From NCBI RefSeq assembly GCF_017876495.1, contig NZ_JAGIOB010000001.1:2852001-2916000 (forward strand): 64,000 nt of DNA. The letters run 5' to 3'. Shown here piece after piece: positions 24,309 to 32,306 of this stretch (its first letter is position 1; each line of letters starts with the position of its first letter). Source of the stretch: Microlunatus capsulatus. GTDB taxonomy: Bacteria; Actinomycetota; Actinomycetes; Propionibacteriales; Propionibacteriaceae. Position numbers and translations under genes: made by a program. Under the pieces are notes generated by a model. That model did no database searches. It was not told the DNA's origin and saw only the letters and a program-made list of their open reading frames with translations.

Positions 24309-26783
24309 ATGCCATCGTTCTCCACTGGCGCGCGCCGAAGATGGGCCGCGCCCGTCGTCGGCCTCGCGTCGACCGTGCTCGCCACGGTCGCCCTCGCGGC
24401 GACGCCGCTGACCGCTGCGGCCGACACGACAGTAGCAACCGACGGTTTCGACCGTTCCGTCGGCTCCGGCTGGGGCAGCGCCCCCAGCGGCGGTGCCTGG
24501 TCGGTCACCGGCGGCTCCGCCCGCTCGGTGAGCGGCAGCACCGCTGTCGTCAGCGGGGTCGGCGCCAACCGCTCGTTCCGGGCCTCGCTGCCCGCGGTGA
24601 CCCTCGGCGACGCCACCGTGCGCGCCGCGTTCACCGTGCCGAGCGGCACGCAGGTCTACTACAGCGCCGAGGCCCGCCGGCAGGCGAGCGGCACCGCGTA
24701 CGGCAGCCGCGCCCGCATCGACGCCAACCGCAAGCTGCACAGCGAGGTCGTCCGCGTCGCGGGCGGCGTCTCCACCGTCCTGGCCTCGAAGGTGCTCGGC
24801 ACCGTGTCGCCCGGCCAGACCGTCACCGTCGAGCTGAACGTCACCGGCACGTCGTCGGTGGCCGTCCGCAGCAAGGCCTACGTCACCGGGACGAGCGCAC
24901 CCGACTGGCAGGTCCGCGCCACCGACACCTCCGGGTCGCGCATCGCGTCCGCGGGTGCCGTCGGCGTCAGCGGGTACGTCAGCGCCGGCCAGGCCGCGCA
25001 GACCTACCGCACCCAGGCCTTCTCGGCCCTCAGCACCAGCGGCAGCGGCACCGTCGCCCCGCCGGCCCCGCCGGTCGTCACCACCCCGGTGGCCACCCCG
25101 GCCCCGTCGGGCAAGCACGGCGCCGCCACCATCGGCACCACGGCCTACCCGGTGCCGTCCAACGCCGTCTTCGTCTCCACCTCGGGCAGCGACGCGGGCT
25201 CGGGCACCAAGACCTCCCCGGTCCGGACCGTCACCAAGGCGCTGACCAAGGCCTCCAGCGGTCAGACCATCGTGATCCGCGGCGGGACGTACCACGAGTA
25301 CTTCATCGTGCCGCCCGGCAAGGCCGTGACGATCCAGAGCTACCCGAACGAGGCCGTCTGGTTCGACGGCTCCAGCCGTGTCACCGGCTTCGCCGCCTCC
25401 GGCAGCGCCTGGAAGGTCGACGGCTGGAACACCGCCTTCGACACCAGCCCGACCTACACCAAGGGCGCCCCGGACGGCACCGCCGTCGGCTGGACGTTCC
25501 TCAACCCGGCCTACCCGATGGCGGCCCACCCCGACCAGGTGTGGATCGACGGCGCCGAGCAGAAGCAGGTCGGCAGCCTCAGCCAGGTCAGGACGGGCAC
25601 CTTCTTCGTCGACCGCGGTGCGAAGCGGCTCTACCTCGGCACCAACCCGTCGGGCCGCACCGTCCAGGCCAGCACGCTGAGCCAGGCCGTCTCGCTCCGG
25701 GCCCCCGGCACCACGATCCGCGGCATCGGCTTCCGCCGCTACGCCTCCTCGGTCCCGCAGCAGGGCGTCATCACGGCCTACTACGCGAGCCAGAAGCTCG
25801 AGAACGTCGAGGTGCGCGACAGCGCCACGGCCGGCGTCGGCATCTTCAAGCCCGGCTCCAGCCTCAAGAACGTCACCATCGCCGGCAGCGGCCAGATCGG
25901 CCTGCAGGCCAGCTACGCCGACGGCCTGGTGGTCGACAACCTCTCGCTGCAGAACAGCAACGACCAGAACTTCAACCCGACGCCCAGCGCCGGCGGCTTC
26001 AAGGTCACCACGACCCGCGGGATCACGCTGAAGAACAGCGAGCTCACCGGGACCAACGGCAACCAGTTCTGGACCGACCAGTCGACCTACGACATCAACG
26101 TGCTGAACAACACGATCACCAACGGGGCCCGCTGGGGCGTCGTGCTCGAGATCTCGTCCAAGGCGGTGGTGGCGGGCAACGTGATCGCCGGCAACGCCCA
26201 CGACGGCCTGATGATCTCGAACACGAACAACGTCAGCGTCTGGAACAACACCCTGGTGGGCAACGGCCGCTCCGGCCTGGCGATCGCGCAGGACAAGCGG
26301 CGGATCACCCAGCTCTCGGTCTCCGGCCACGACCCGCGCCGGGCCCAGCCCGACCTGTCGATGCCGTGGACGACCACCAACGTCACGGTGGGCAACAACA
26401 TCTTCACCGGTGGCCCGGCCAGCAAGTCGACCATCTACCTGGTCGAGGCCTGGGACCGCGCGCTGAACGCCGAGCAGATGGCGACCTACTCCAACGGCAA
26501 CGTCTTCAGCCAGCCTGCCGTGGGCACGCCGAAGCTCGCCACCGTCTGGGGCAACGCCGGGGCGTACTCGACGAACTTCGTCACGTTCTCCGACTACGTC
26601 GCCGCCACCGGGCGGGACCGGAACAGCTACCACCACCTGGGCTCGTCCCCGGTGGGCAGCAACTACCAGCCCGTCTCGGCGATCTCCAGCCGCAACACGA
26701 CGGTGGGGCAGCCGCTGCCCTCCGACGTCGCGGCCAAGCTCGGCCGCGCGGCCGGGACGCGGTACCTCGGCGCCTGGCGCTGA
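24309..26783 (+). CDS. Secreted right-handed beta-helix protein
   Basis: 824 aa. The signal peptide (about 1-38, ending TAAAD) is followed by the shared module at about 40-240 (DGFDRSVGSGWGSA), a Pro/Ala/Thr linker, and a beta-helix from about 276 to the end. It matches the anchored paralogue at 10525-13092 through AVTIQSYPNEAVW, DTSPTYTKGAP, NPAYPMAAHPDQVW and the terminal LGAWR. Unlike that paralogue it has a cleavable signal, so it should be released. Short N-rich turns (LNNTITNGAR, WNNTLVGNGR) mark the helix coils. A lyase, epimerase or glycan-binding role is possible; I cannot assign catalytic residues. ATG follows GGAG by 9 nt. Confidence 0.83.
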   Translation: MPSFSTGARRRWAAPVVGLASTVLATVALAATPLTAAADTTVATDGFDRSVGSGWGSAPSGGAWSVTGGSARSVSGSTAVVSGVGANRSFRASLPAVTLGDATVRAAFTVPSGTQVYYSAEARRQASGTAYGSRARIDANRKLHSEVVRVAGGVSTVLASKVLGTVSPGQTVTVELNVTGTSSVAVRSKAYVTGTSAPDWQVRATDTSGSRIASAGAVGVSGYVSAGQAAQTYRTQAFSALSTSGSGTVAPPAPPVVTTPVATPAPSGKHGAATIGTTAYPVPSNAVFVSTSGSDAGSGTKTSPVRTVTKALTKASSGQTIVIRGGTYHEYFIVPPGKAVTIQSYPNEAVWFDGSSRVTGFAASGSAWKVDGWNTAFDTSPTYTKGAPDGTAVGWTFLNPAYPMAAHPDQVWIDGAEQKQVGSLSQVRTGTFFVDRGAKRLYLGTNPSGRTVQASTLSQAVSLRAPGTTIRGIGFRRYASSVPQQGVITAYYASQKLENVEVRDSATAGVGIFKPGSSLKNVTIAGSGQIGLQASYADGLVVDNLSLQNSNDQNFNPTPSAGGFKVTTTRGITLKNSELTGTNGNQFWTDQSTYDINVLNNTITNGARWGVVLEISSKAVVAGNVIAGNAHDGLMISNTNNVSVWNNTLVGNGRSGLAIAQDKRRITQLSVSGHDPRRAQPDLSMPWTTTNVTVGNNIFTGGPASKSTIYLVEAWDRALNAEQMATYSNGNVFSQPAVGTPKLATVWGNAGAYSTNFVTFSDYVAATGRDRNSYHHLGSSPVGSNYQPVSAISSRNTTVGQPLPSDVAAKLGRAAGTRYLGAWR

Positions 26784-26820
26784 CGCACCACCCGGGCCTC
26801 CAGGCCCGCAGCACGAGCCC

Positions 26821-26855
26821 ACGAGCCGTGCCGGTCACCGACCGGCACGGCTCGT
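26821..26855 (+). terminator. 16-bp perfect hairpin terminator
   Basis: ACGAGCCGTGCCGGTC (26821-26836) pairs exactly with 26840-26855 around a 3-nt loop. It lies 38 nt after the stop of the beta-helix gene. A smaller CGGGCCT/AGGCCCG stem precedes it at 26793-26808. Confidence 0.8.
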
Positions 26856-26975
26856 CCGCGTCCGGGGCGCTGCGCCGGACCTGCAGGTGCGGGTGCCGAC
26901 GGTCCGGCCGGCGAGGAGGACGGCGTCAGCCCCGGGTGGGGAGCCCCCGGCGGGCCGGTCGACGGGCGCTCGACG

Positions 26976-28121
26976 TCAGCGCGGCGGGGCCGGGGCCGGG
27001 GCGGGCACGTCGGCGACGGCGGCCTGCTGCACGGTGCGGGCGCGACGGAAGTCCTTGAGCCGCAGCACGGGCTTCTCGAGGCCGAACCAGCTCGCCGCCG
27101 CCAGCGGCAGCGTGAGGACCAGCGAGGCCAGGGCGAAGAGGGGGACCCCGAGCGCTCCCGCGCCCACCAGGGCCAGCAGCTGCTGCAGCGGGAAGGCGTA
27201 GATGTAGGTGCCGTAGGAGAGGTCCTGGCGGAACTGCAGGCGCGGGCGGGTGCCGAGGGCGCCCAGGCCCAGCAGCAGGTAGGCCAGCGGCAGCGCGCTG
27301 ACCACCCGGTAGTCCGGCAGGGCCGTCGAGGCCAGCACGACCACGGCGGCCAGCAGCAGGTAGCGACCGCGGACGACGAGGGTCTCGCGGTAGCGGTAGA
27401 CGAGGGCACCGGCGACGAACGGCAGGCCGAAGCGCGACCCGAGGGTCAGCCAGTAGTTGTCCACCGGCCCGTACGCGGTGGCCAGCGTCGTCGCGGTCAG
27501 CGCGACGAAGGCGACGACCATGGTGTGCCGGCGGTGCAGCAGCCCGACGACGCCGAGGCCGAGGACGGCGAGGTAGCAGAAGAACTCCCAGACCAGCGTC
27601 CACATCGAGCCGTTCCAGACCTCGGGGAACGGCACCCCGGCCGGCGTCCCCGCGATGCCGTACTGGTTCACCCAGAGGGCGGCGTTGCTGCCGACGTAGG
27701 CGGCGGCGTCGGACCAGTAGCCGGCGGGCAGGCCGACGCCGGCGAGGACGAGGGCGAGCGGGGCGACCACCACGGCCGTCAGCAGCAGGCTGGCCCAGAA
27801 GCCGGGGAAGATGCGCAGCACGCGCGCCCGCAGGAAGGTCGACACCTTCGGGGCCCGCAGCCAGCTGGAGACGATGAGGTAGCCGGAGATGGTGAAGAAG
27901 CCGTCGACGCCGCCGTGGCTGAGCAGCTGGCGCAGCGGGGCGAACCCGATGTCCGCGCCGGTCAGCGGGAACGAGTGCCAGACGATGACCGACACCGCGA
28001 GCAGCAGCCGGATGGCGTTGAGCGCGTTGCGCCGGGGGTCGAAGACGGCGGCGAAGGTGCGGGAGCCCGGGGCGGCGGGGGCCGGCTGCCGGGCGCCGTC
28101 GGGCTGGTCACGGAGGGGCAC
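26976..28121 (-). CDS. Acyltransferase family 3 membrane protein
   Basis: 381-aa integral membrane acyltransferase (OafA/NodX type), which usually O-acetylates exported sugars. The N-terminal signature is complete: NAIRLLLAVSVIVWHSFPL with the catalytic His, then GVDGFFTISGYL and LRARVLRIFPGFW. About ten spans follow, and a basic tail ends the protein. I chose the GTG at 28121 because AGAAGG lies 8 nt upstream and the length then fits the family. Frames reaching 28301 would overlap the divergent gene. It probably decorates the cluster's polysaccharide. Confidence 0.85.
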   Translation of the reverse strand: MPLRDQPDGARQPAPAAPGSRTFAAVFDPRRNALNAIRLLLAVSVIVWHSFPLTGADIGFAPLRQLLSHGGVDGFFTISGYLIVSSWLRAPKVSTFLRARVLRIFPGFWASLLLTAVVVAPLALVLAGVGLPAGYWSDAAAYVGSNAALWVNQYGIAGTPAGVPFPEVWNGSMWTLVWEFFCYLAVLGLGVVGLLHRRHTMVVAFVALTATTLATAYGPVDNYWLTLGSRFGLPFVAGALVYRYRETLVVRGRYLLLAAVVVLASTALPDYRVVSALPLAYLLLGLGALGTRPRLQFRQDLSYGTYIYAFPLQQLLALVGAGALGVPLFALASLVLTLPLAAASWFGLEKPVLRLKDFRRARTVQQAAVADVPAPAPAPPR

Positions 28122-28284
28122 GAGGGTTGCCTTCTGGTCGCCGGACGGACAGCTCTCGTCGTCGAGGAGAGCACGCATCATAACCGCCGGGCACCCCTCG
28201 AGGGGGCTGGACGAGGGCCGCCCGTCGCTATGCTGACCCCCGAGTGGGGCCGCCCCCGGGGCCCCGGTGAGGGAGCTGGTGCCC

Positions 28285-28821
28285 GTGTCCCGTCTGCGCA
28301 TGGTGCGCCGCCACTTCTGGAGCTACCTGCGCGGGGTGCTGCGCGGCCACCCCGGCGTGCGGATCGAGTCGCGGGTGAAGCTGATGGGCCCCGGCACCTA
28401 CGCGCTCGCCCCGGGCTGCACGATCTCCAAGGGCGCCCACCTGTGGGTCGGCTCGGGCGCGACGCTGACCGTGGGCAAGGGCGCCAAGATCGGCGCCCGC
28501 TCGAAGGTCAACGTGGGCTCCGGCGTCACCATCGGGGAGGACGTGCGGATCTCCTGGGAGGTCCAGCTGCTCGACACCGACTTCCACTGGACCACCTCGC
28601 CCTCGGGGCGGCGGCGCGACCACAAGGCGCCCATCGTCATCGAGCCCAAGGTCCTCGTCGGGACCCGCTCGCTGGTGCTCAAGGGGGTGACGGTCGGGCG
28701 GGGCTCCGTCGTGGGCGCGGGCTCGGTGGTCCGCCGCGACGTGCCGTCGGGGACGATCGTGGCCGGCAACCCGGCGGTCGAGGTCGGCCAGGTCGCCGAC
28801 TGGGGCAGCGCGCCCGACTGA
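28285..28821 (+). CDS. Left-handed beta-helix (hexapeptide) acyltransferase
   Basis: 178-aa LbH acyltransferase of the maltose/galactoside O-acetyltransferase and WbbJ group. Hexapeptide repeats begin near ALAPGCTISKGAHLWVG and run through VTIGEDV and VLVGTRSLVLKGVTVGRGSVVGAGSVV. DTDFHW contains the catalytic-type His. The C-terminal IVAGNPA is the usual end of the helix. GGGAG lies 9 nt before the GTG at 28285; GTGs at 28267 and 28279 are in frame. With the membrane acyltransferase beside it, two acylation steps are likely. Confidence 0.85.
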   Translation: MSRLRMVRRHFWSYLRGVLRGHPGVRIESRVKLMGPGTYALAPGCTISKGAHLWVGSGATLTVGKGAKIGARSKVNVGSGVTIGEDVRISWEVQLLDTDFHWTTSPSGRRRDHKAPIVIEPKVLVGTRSLVLKGVTVGRGSVVGAGSVVRRDVPSGTIVAGNPAVEVGQVADWGSAPD

Positions 28822-28852
28822 GCGCGGACGGGTCGGGTGCCGCCGGACGGGC

Positions 28853-30160
28853 TCAGCCGGCGGTGACGGGCGCGGGGACGCGCCGGTGCCGTCGCACCGG
28901 TGGCCGCCGGGCCGCCGCCCGGCGCGCGCGGTGCTCGGCGTTGGCCAGCACCTGGGTGCTGACGGCCAGGCCGACGGCGAACCAGAGCACGGCGGCGTAC
29001 TGCGTGATGAGGGCCACCGTGACCAGCGCCGGGATCTGGGCGACGACGGCGATGGTGGCGGCCGTCGCCCGGCCGCGGAGCACGTAGAGGCCGGCGGCGG
29101 CGAGCAGCAGCAGGACGAGGACGCCCGGCACCCAGCCGAAGATCAGCCCGAACAGCAGCAGCGCGTTGTCCACGGAGCCGAAGGTGCCGATCGAGACCTC
29201 CGACGTCGTCGAGACCGCGAAGTTGTCGGCCAGCCCGAACGGCTGGATGTAGGTGAGCAGCTGCAGCAGCTCGGAGCGGTAGAGCGCGCTGCCCTCGGCC
29301 TCGTTGCCCGAGGCCACGAAGACGTCCTCGACGAGGGCGAAGACGACGCCCGCGGCGGCCAGCGTCAGCACCAGCAGGCTCACCCGGTAGGCGCGGGAGA
29401 GGGAGTCGCGCAGGAACAGGCAGGCCAGCACGACCGAGGCGGCGGCCGTGATCATGCCGGTCCGGCTGAAGCTGACGACGGCGCCGACCAGCATCAGCGC
29501 GACCATGGCGGTCTTGAGCACCGGCCGGAAGCGGCTGCCCATCGTCAGCGCCACGGCCACCCCCAGCGAGCTGCCCAGCGCGATGGAGTGGCCGAAGGCC
29601 CCTTCGGCGCGCAGGATCCCGCCGCGGGGCTGCAGGCCGCCCCACACCTCGTAGTTGGCGTTGTTCGCGGTCACGTAGGTGGTGAAGAGGTTGGTGCCGG
29701 TGGCGAACTCCAGCACGGCCAGCGCGGCGACGACGCTGAAGAACACCCCGACGGCGCCGTAGATCCAGCGCGCGTCGAGCACCGAGGTGACGATCCGGCC
29801 CAGCAGGAAGGCGCCGGCCCAGGCCGTGGCGAGGTCGAACGTCGCGCTCAGGGTGGTGAGCCGCAGCAGGTACTCGACGACCGCGATGGCGCCGATGGCG
29901 ACGAAGAAGAGGTCGACGTAGGACCAGCGGATGCCGACGACGGTCGGCAGCAGGCTGGCGGCCGTCAGCAGCGAGATGATCGTGAACGCCGGGAAGTAGG
30001 CGACGACGCTCTGGCCGATCCAGACCGGCACGAAGCAGATGACGACGAGCCAGGCGAAGACCGCGATCTTGGGCGAGCGGCGCAGGCCGGCGAAGACGAC
30101 CAGCAGGACGAGGACGCCGGCGACCAGCTCGAGCCCGCTGTCGAACTGCGTCCCGCTCAC
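28853..30160 (-). CDS. O-antigen ligase/polymerase-like membrane protein
   Basis: 435 aa with about eleven hydrophobic spans and a large external loop (TYVTANNANYEVWGG to GAFGHSIALG), the arrangement of Wzy/WaaL proteins. VSFSRTGM in the second half matches the conserved R-containing region near the second loop. It should polymerise or ligate lipid-linked repeat units outside the membrane. The GTG at 30160 overlaps the stop of a ten-residue leader ORF that has the better ribosome-binding site. The C-terminus is strongly basic (RRPPVRRHRR). Confidence 0.82.
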   Translation of the reverse strand: MSGTQFDSGLELVAGVLVLLVVFAGLRRSPKIAVFAWLVVICFVPVWIGQSVVAYFPAFTIISLLTAASLLPTVVGIRWSYVDLFFVAIGAIAVVEYLLRLTTLSATFDLATAWAGAFLLGRIVTSVLDARWIYGAVGVFFSVVAALAVLEFATGTNLFTTYVTANNANYEVWGGLQPRGGILRAEGAFGHSIALGSSLGVAVALTMGSRFRPVLKTAMVALMLVGAVVSFSRTGMITAAASVVLACLFLRDSLSRAYRVSLLVLTLAAAGVVFALVEDVFVASGNEAEGSALYRSELLQLLTYIQPFGLADNFAVSTTSEVSIGTFGSVDNALLLFGLIFGWVPGVLVLLLLAAAGLYVLRGRATAATIAVVAQIPALVTVALITQYAAVLWFAVGLAVSTQVLANAEHRARRAAARRPPVRRHRRVPAPVTAG

Positions 30161-30189
30161 GGGGCGCTCGGCGAGGTCTCGGCGGCCAT
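30157..30189 (-). CDS. Ten-residue leader peptide MAAETSPSAP, coupled to the polymerase
   Basis: A perfect AAGGAG stands 7 nt before ATG GCC GCC. The frame ends after ten codons in a TGA that overlaps the GTG of the polymerase (GTGA). The polymerase itself lacks an obvious ribosome-binding site. Either translation is coupled through this peptide, or a single-base indel separates the true N-terminus from its gene. Confidence 0.5.
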   Translation of the reverse strand: MAAETSPSAP

Positions 30190-30296
30190 GGACGTGCTCC
30201 TTGTCGACGGTCCGGCGTCCCGCGGCCGGCCGCGCGGGCCGGTGGACGCCCGCGGGTCCCCGGGCGTCGCGGACCGGGGACGGGTGGTCGGGCACC

Positions 30297-30302
30297 ACTC
30301 TA
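30297..30302 (-). promoter_or_regulatory. -10 box TAGAGT for the polymerase transcript
   Basis: It lies about 110 nt before the leader ORF in the 173-nt gap after the glycosyltransferase fusion, downstream of a terminator-like palindrome. No clear -35 is seen. Confidence 0.4.
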
Positions 30303-30342
30303 GGCGGTCCGACCAGGTGCCGGCGGTGCTCGCGGGCGCCCG

Positions 30343-30360
30343 GCGGCCCGGCCGGGCCGC
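30343..30360 (-). terminator. 18-nt perfect palindrome after the GT fusion
   Basis: GCGGCCCGGCCGGGCCGC lies immediately after the stop at 30363. It may end or attenuate the flippase/GT transcript before the polymerase. Confidence 0.45.
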
Positions 30361-30362
30361 GC

Positions 30363-32306
30363 TCACGTGCCGGTCCCGCGGACCAGGGCCAGGGCGCGCC
30401 GGTAGGCCCGCAGGTGCAGCTCGGCGGCGGTCGACCAGTCCCGGGCCGACAGGTCGGGACGGCCCGTGGTCCCCGCGGCCAGCCGCTCCAGCGTCGTCGT
30501 GAGGTCCTCCGGGGTGAGCGCGCCGGCGTAGGTGTGGATCCAGCCGGGGCCCACCTCGGCGGCCAGCTGGGTGTTCACCTCGTTGTCGGGCACCAGGACC
30601 GGACGGTCCAGCGAGAGGGCCGCGAGCACGCCGCCCGAGTTGTGCATCTCGCGGTAGGGCAGCACGACCAGCTGCGCCGCCGAGGCGGCCGCGACCAGCT
30701 CGGCGTCGGTGAGGAACTCCAGGTGGGTGCTCACCCGCGGGTCGGGCGCGGCCAGCGCGGTCAGCTCGGCCCGCAGCTCCGGCGTCGAGGGCCGTCCGCC
30801 GACGAAGAGGCTGAGCGCCGGGTCGGTCGTGGCCCGGAACGCCGTCAGCAGGGTGTCCACCGCCTTGTAGCGGCGGATCAGCCCGAAGTAGGCGAGCCGC
30901 CCCGGCACCTGCTCCTCGCGGGGGTAGGAGGCGAACCAGTCCCGGTAGTGCCCGTGCACGACCGTCTCGTGGGGCCGGTCCGACAGCTCGGTGGACGTGT
31001 TGATGCGGATCAGCAGCGTCGTCCGCCGCTGGAACCAGCGCAGCAGCGCCACCTCCCGCCGGCTGATGCCGGAGGGCAGCTCGAGGTTGTGCACGGTGCG
31101 GACGACGGCGGTGCCGCGCAGCCGGGAGCGGAGCAGGACGAGGACGAACAGCAGCTGGCGCAGCGCCTTGCGCGCCGGCGTGCGGCCGTCGACGAGGATC
31201 TCGGGCCAGTGCGCGTGGAAGACGTCGTGGTCCCCGGTCAGCGCCCGGCGCCAGCTGAAGGTCGTCAGCTCGACGTCGGGGTGGGCCTCCAGGCTGTCCT
31301 TGAGCATCCAGATGTAGGGGTTGGTGGTCGGCCGCGGGTCCGGGAAGGACTGCAGCACGCGGACGGGGCCGTCGGCCGGCGCCGCCGCCGTGCGCGCCGC
31401 CCGGTGCAGCAGCGCCAGCCCCTCGACCGTGCCGCGGACCATCGCGGTCCAGGGGGCGGTGGAGGTCAGCAGCTGGCGACGCCCGCCCCGCAGGACGACG
31501 GCCCAGGCCTCGGGCAGCGCGGTGGCCACCCAGCGGCGCCGGTCGGCGGCGTCGAGGTGCTGGCCGGCGAAGAGCAGCCGGTTGCGGATGTTGTAGCGGT
31601 AGTAGGTGGCCGACTTGGCCCGCTGCCCGCCCTCGCCCTGGGTGCCGCCCTCGTCGTGCACGGCCCCGGCCTCGCGGACCACCACCAGCCGGCCGCCCGC
31701 CTCCCGCACCCGGCGGGACAGGTCGACGTCCTCCCAGTAGAGGAAGTAGCGGTCGTCGAAGCCGCCGACGGCCTCCCAGAGCCCGCGGGCGAGCAGCAGG
31801 CAGGCGCCGCTCAGCCACATCTCGACGCGGGGCTCCGGGTCGGTCGGCCGCTTGCGGGTCGCCCGCATGCCGCCGCGGTCGAGGTAGAGGTCGGTCCCGT
31901 CGGACCAGACCCGGCCGTCGGCCGCCCGCACGACGGGGGCGGCCATCACCAGCGGGTCGTCCGCGACCACCCGCTGCAGCCGGCCGAGCGCGTCGGCGTC
32001 GAGCCGGGCGTCGGGGTTGAGCAGCAGGAGCTGCTCGGCGCCCGCGGCCAGCGCGGTCCGGGCCCCCAGGTTCACCCCCGCGCCGAAGCCGAGGTTGGTG
32101 GGGGAGGGGACCAGCGTCCAGCCCCGGGCGGCGCAGAGCTCGCGGACCGCGGCCAGCTCCCCGGCCGTCGTGAAGTTGTCCACCACGACGACGTCGAGCG
32201 CGGGCGCGGCGGCCGAGACCGCCGCCAGGTTGGTCGCCAGCAGCGCCGACGAGCCGTAGTTGACCACGACGGCCGCGCAGCGGGGCAGCGGCTGGGGGGT
32301 GCTCAC
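30363..32306 (-). CDS. Bifunctional GT2-GT4 glycosyltransferase fusion
   Basis: 647 aa with two complete catalytic halves. Residues 1 to about 300 form a rhamnosyltransferase-type GT2 domain: AAVVVNYGS, VVVVDNFTT, LLLNPDARLD with its DxD-like motif, and FDDRYFLYWEDVDL. Residues from about 316 (VRVLQSFPDP) to the end form a GT4 domain with FHAHWPEI, TVHNLELPSGI, FGLIRRYKAVDTLL and LPYREMHNSGGVL. The fusion should add two consecutive sugars. The GTG overlaps the stop of the flippase gene. I see no frame break at the junction. Confidence 0.87.
   Translation of the reverse strand: MSTPQPLPRCAAVVVNYGSSALLATNLAAVSAAAPALDVVVVDNFTTAGELAAVRELCAARGWTLVPSPTNLGFGAGVNLGARTALAAGAEQLLLLNPDARLDADALGRLQRVVADDPLVMAAPVVRAADGRVWSDGTDLYLDRGGMRATRKRPTDPEPRVEMWLSGACLLLARGLWEAVGGFDDRYFLYWEDVDLSRRVREAGGRLVVVREAGAVHDEGGTQGEGGQRAKSATYYRYNIRNRLLFAGQHLDAADRRRWVATALPEAWAVVLRGGRRQLLTSTAPWTAMVRGTVEGLALLHRAARTAAAPADGPVRVLQSFPDPRPTTNPYIWMLKDSLEAHPDVELTTFSWRRALTGDHDVFHAHWPEILVDGRTPARKALRQLLFVLVLLRSRLRGTAVVRTVHNLELPSGISRREVALLRWFQRRTTLLIRINTSTELSDRPHETVVHGHYRDWFASYPREEQVPGRLAYFGLIRRYKAVDTLLTAFRATTDPALSLFVGGRPSTPELRAELTALAAPDPRVSTHLEFLTDAELVAAASAAQLVVLPYREMHNSGGVLAALSLDRPVLVPDNEVNTQLAAEVGPGWIHTYAGALTPEDLTTTLERLAAGTTGRPDLSARDWSTAAELHLRAYRRALALVRGTGT

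Noticed and set aside
28122-28301. 60-residue N-terminal extension of the acyltransferase
   Set aside because: It would run into the divergent hexapeptide acyltransferase. Its sequence is not membrane-like, and the GTG at 28121 has a ribosome site.
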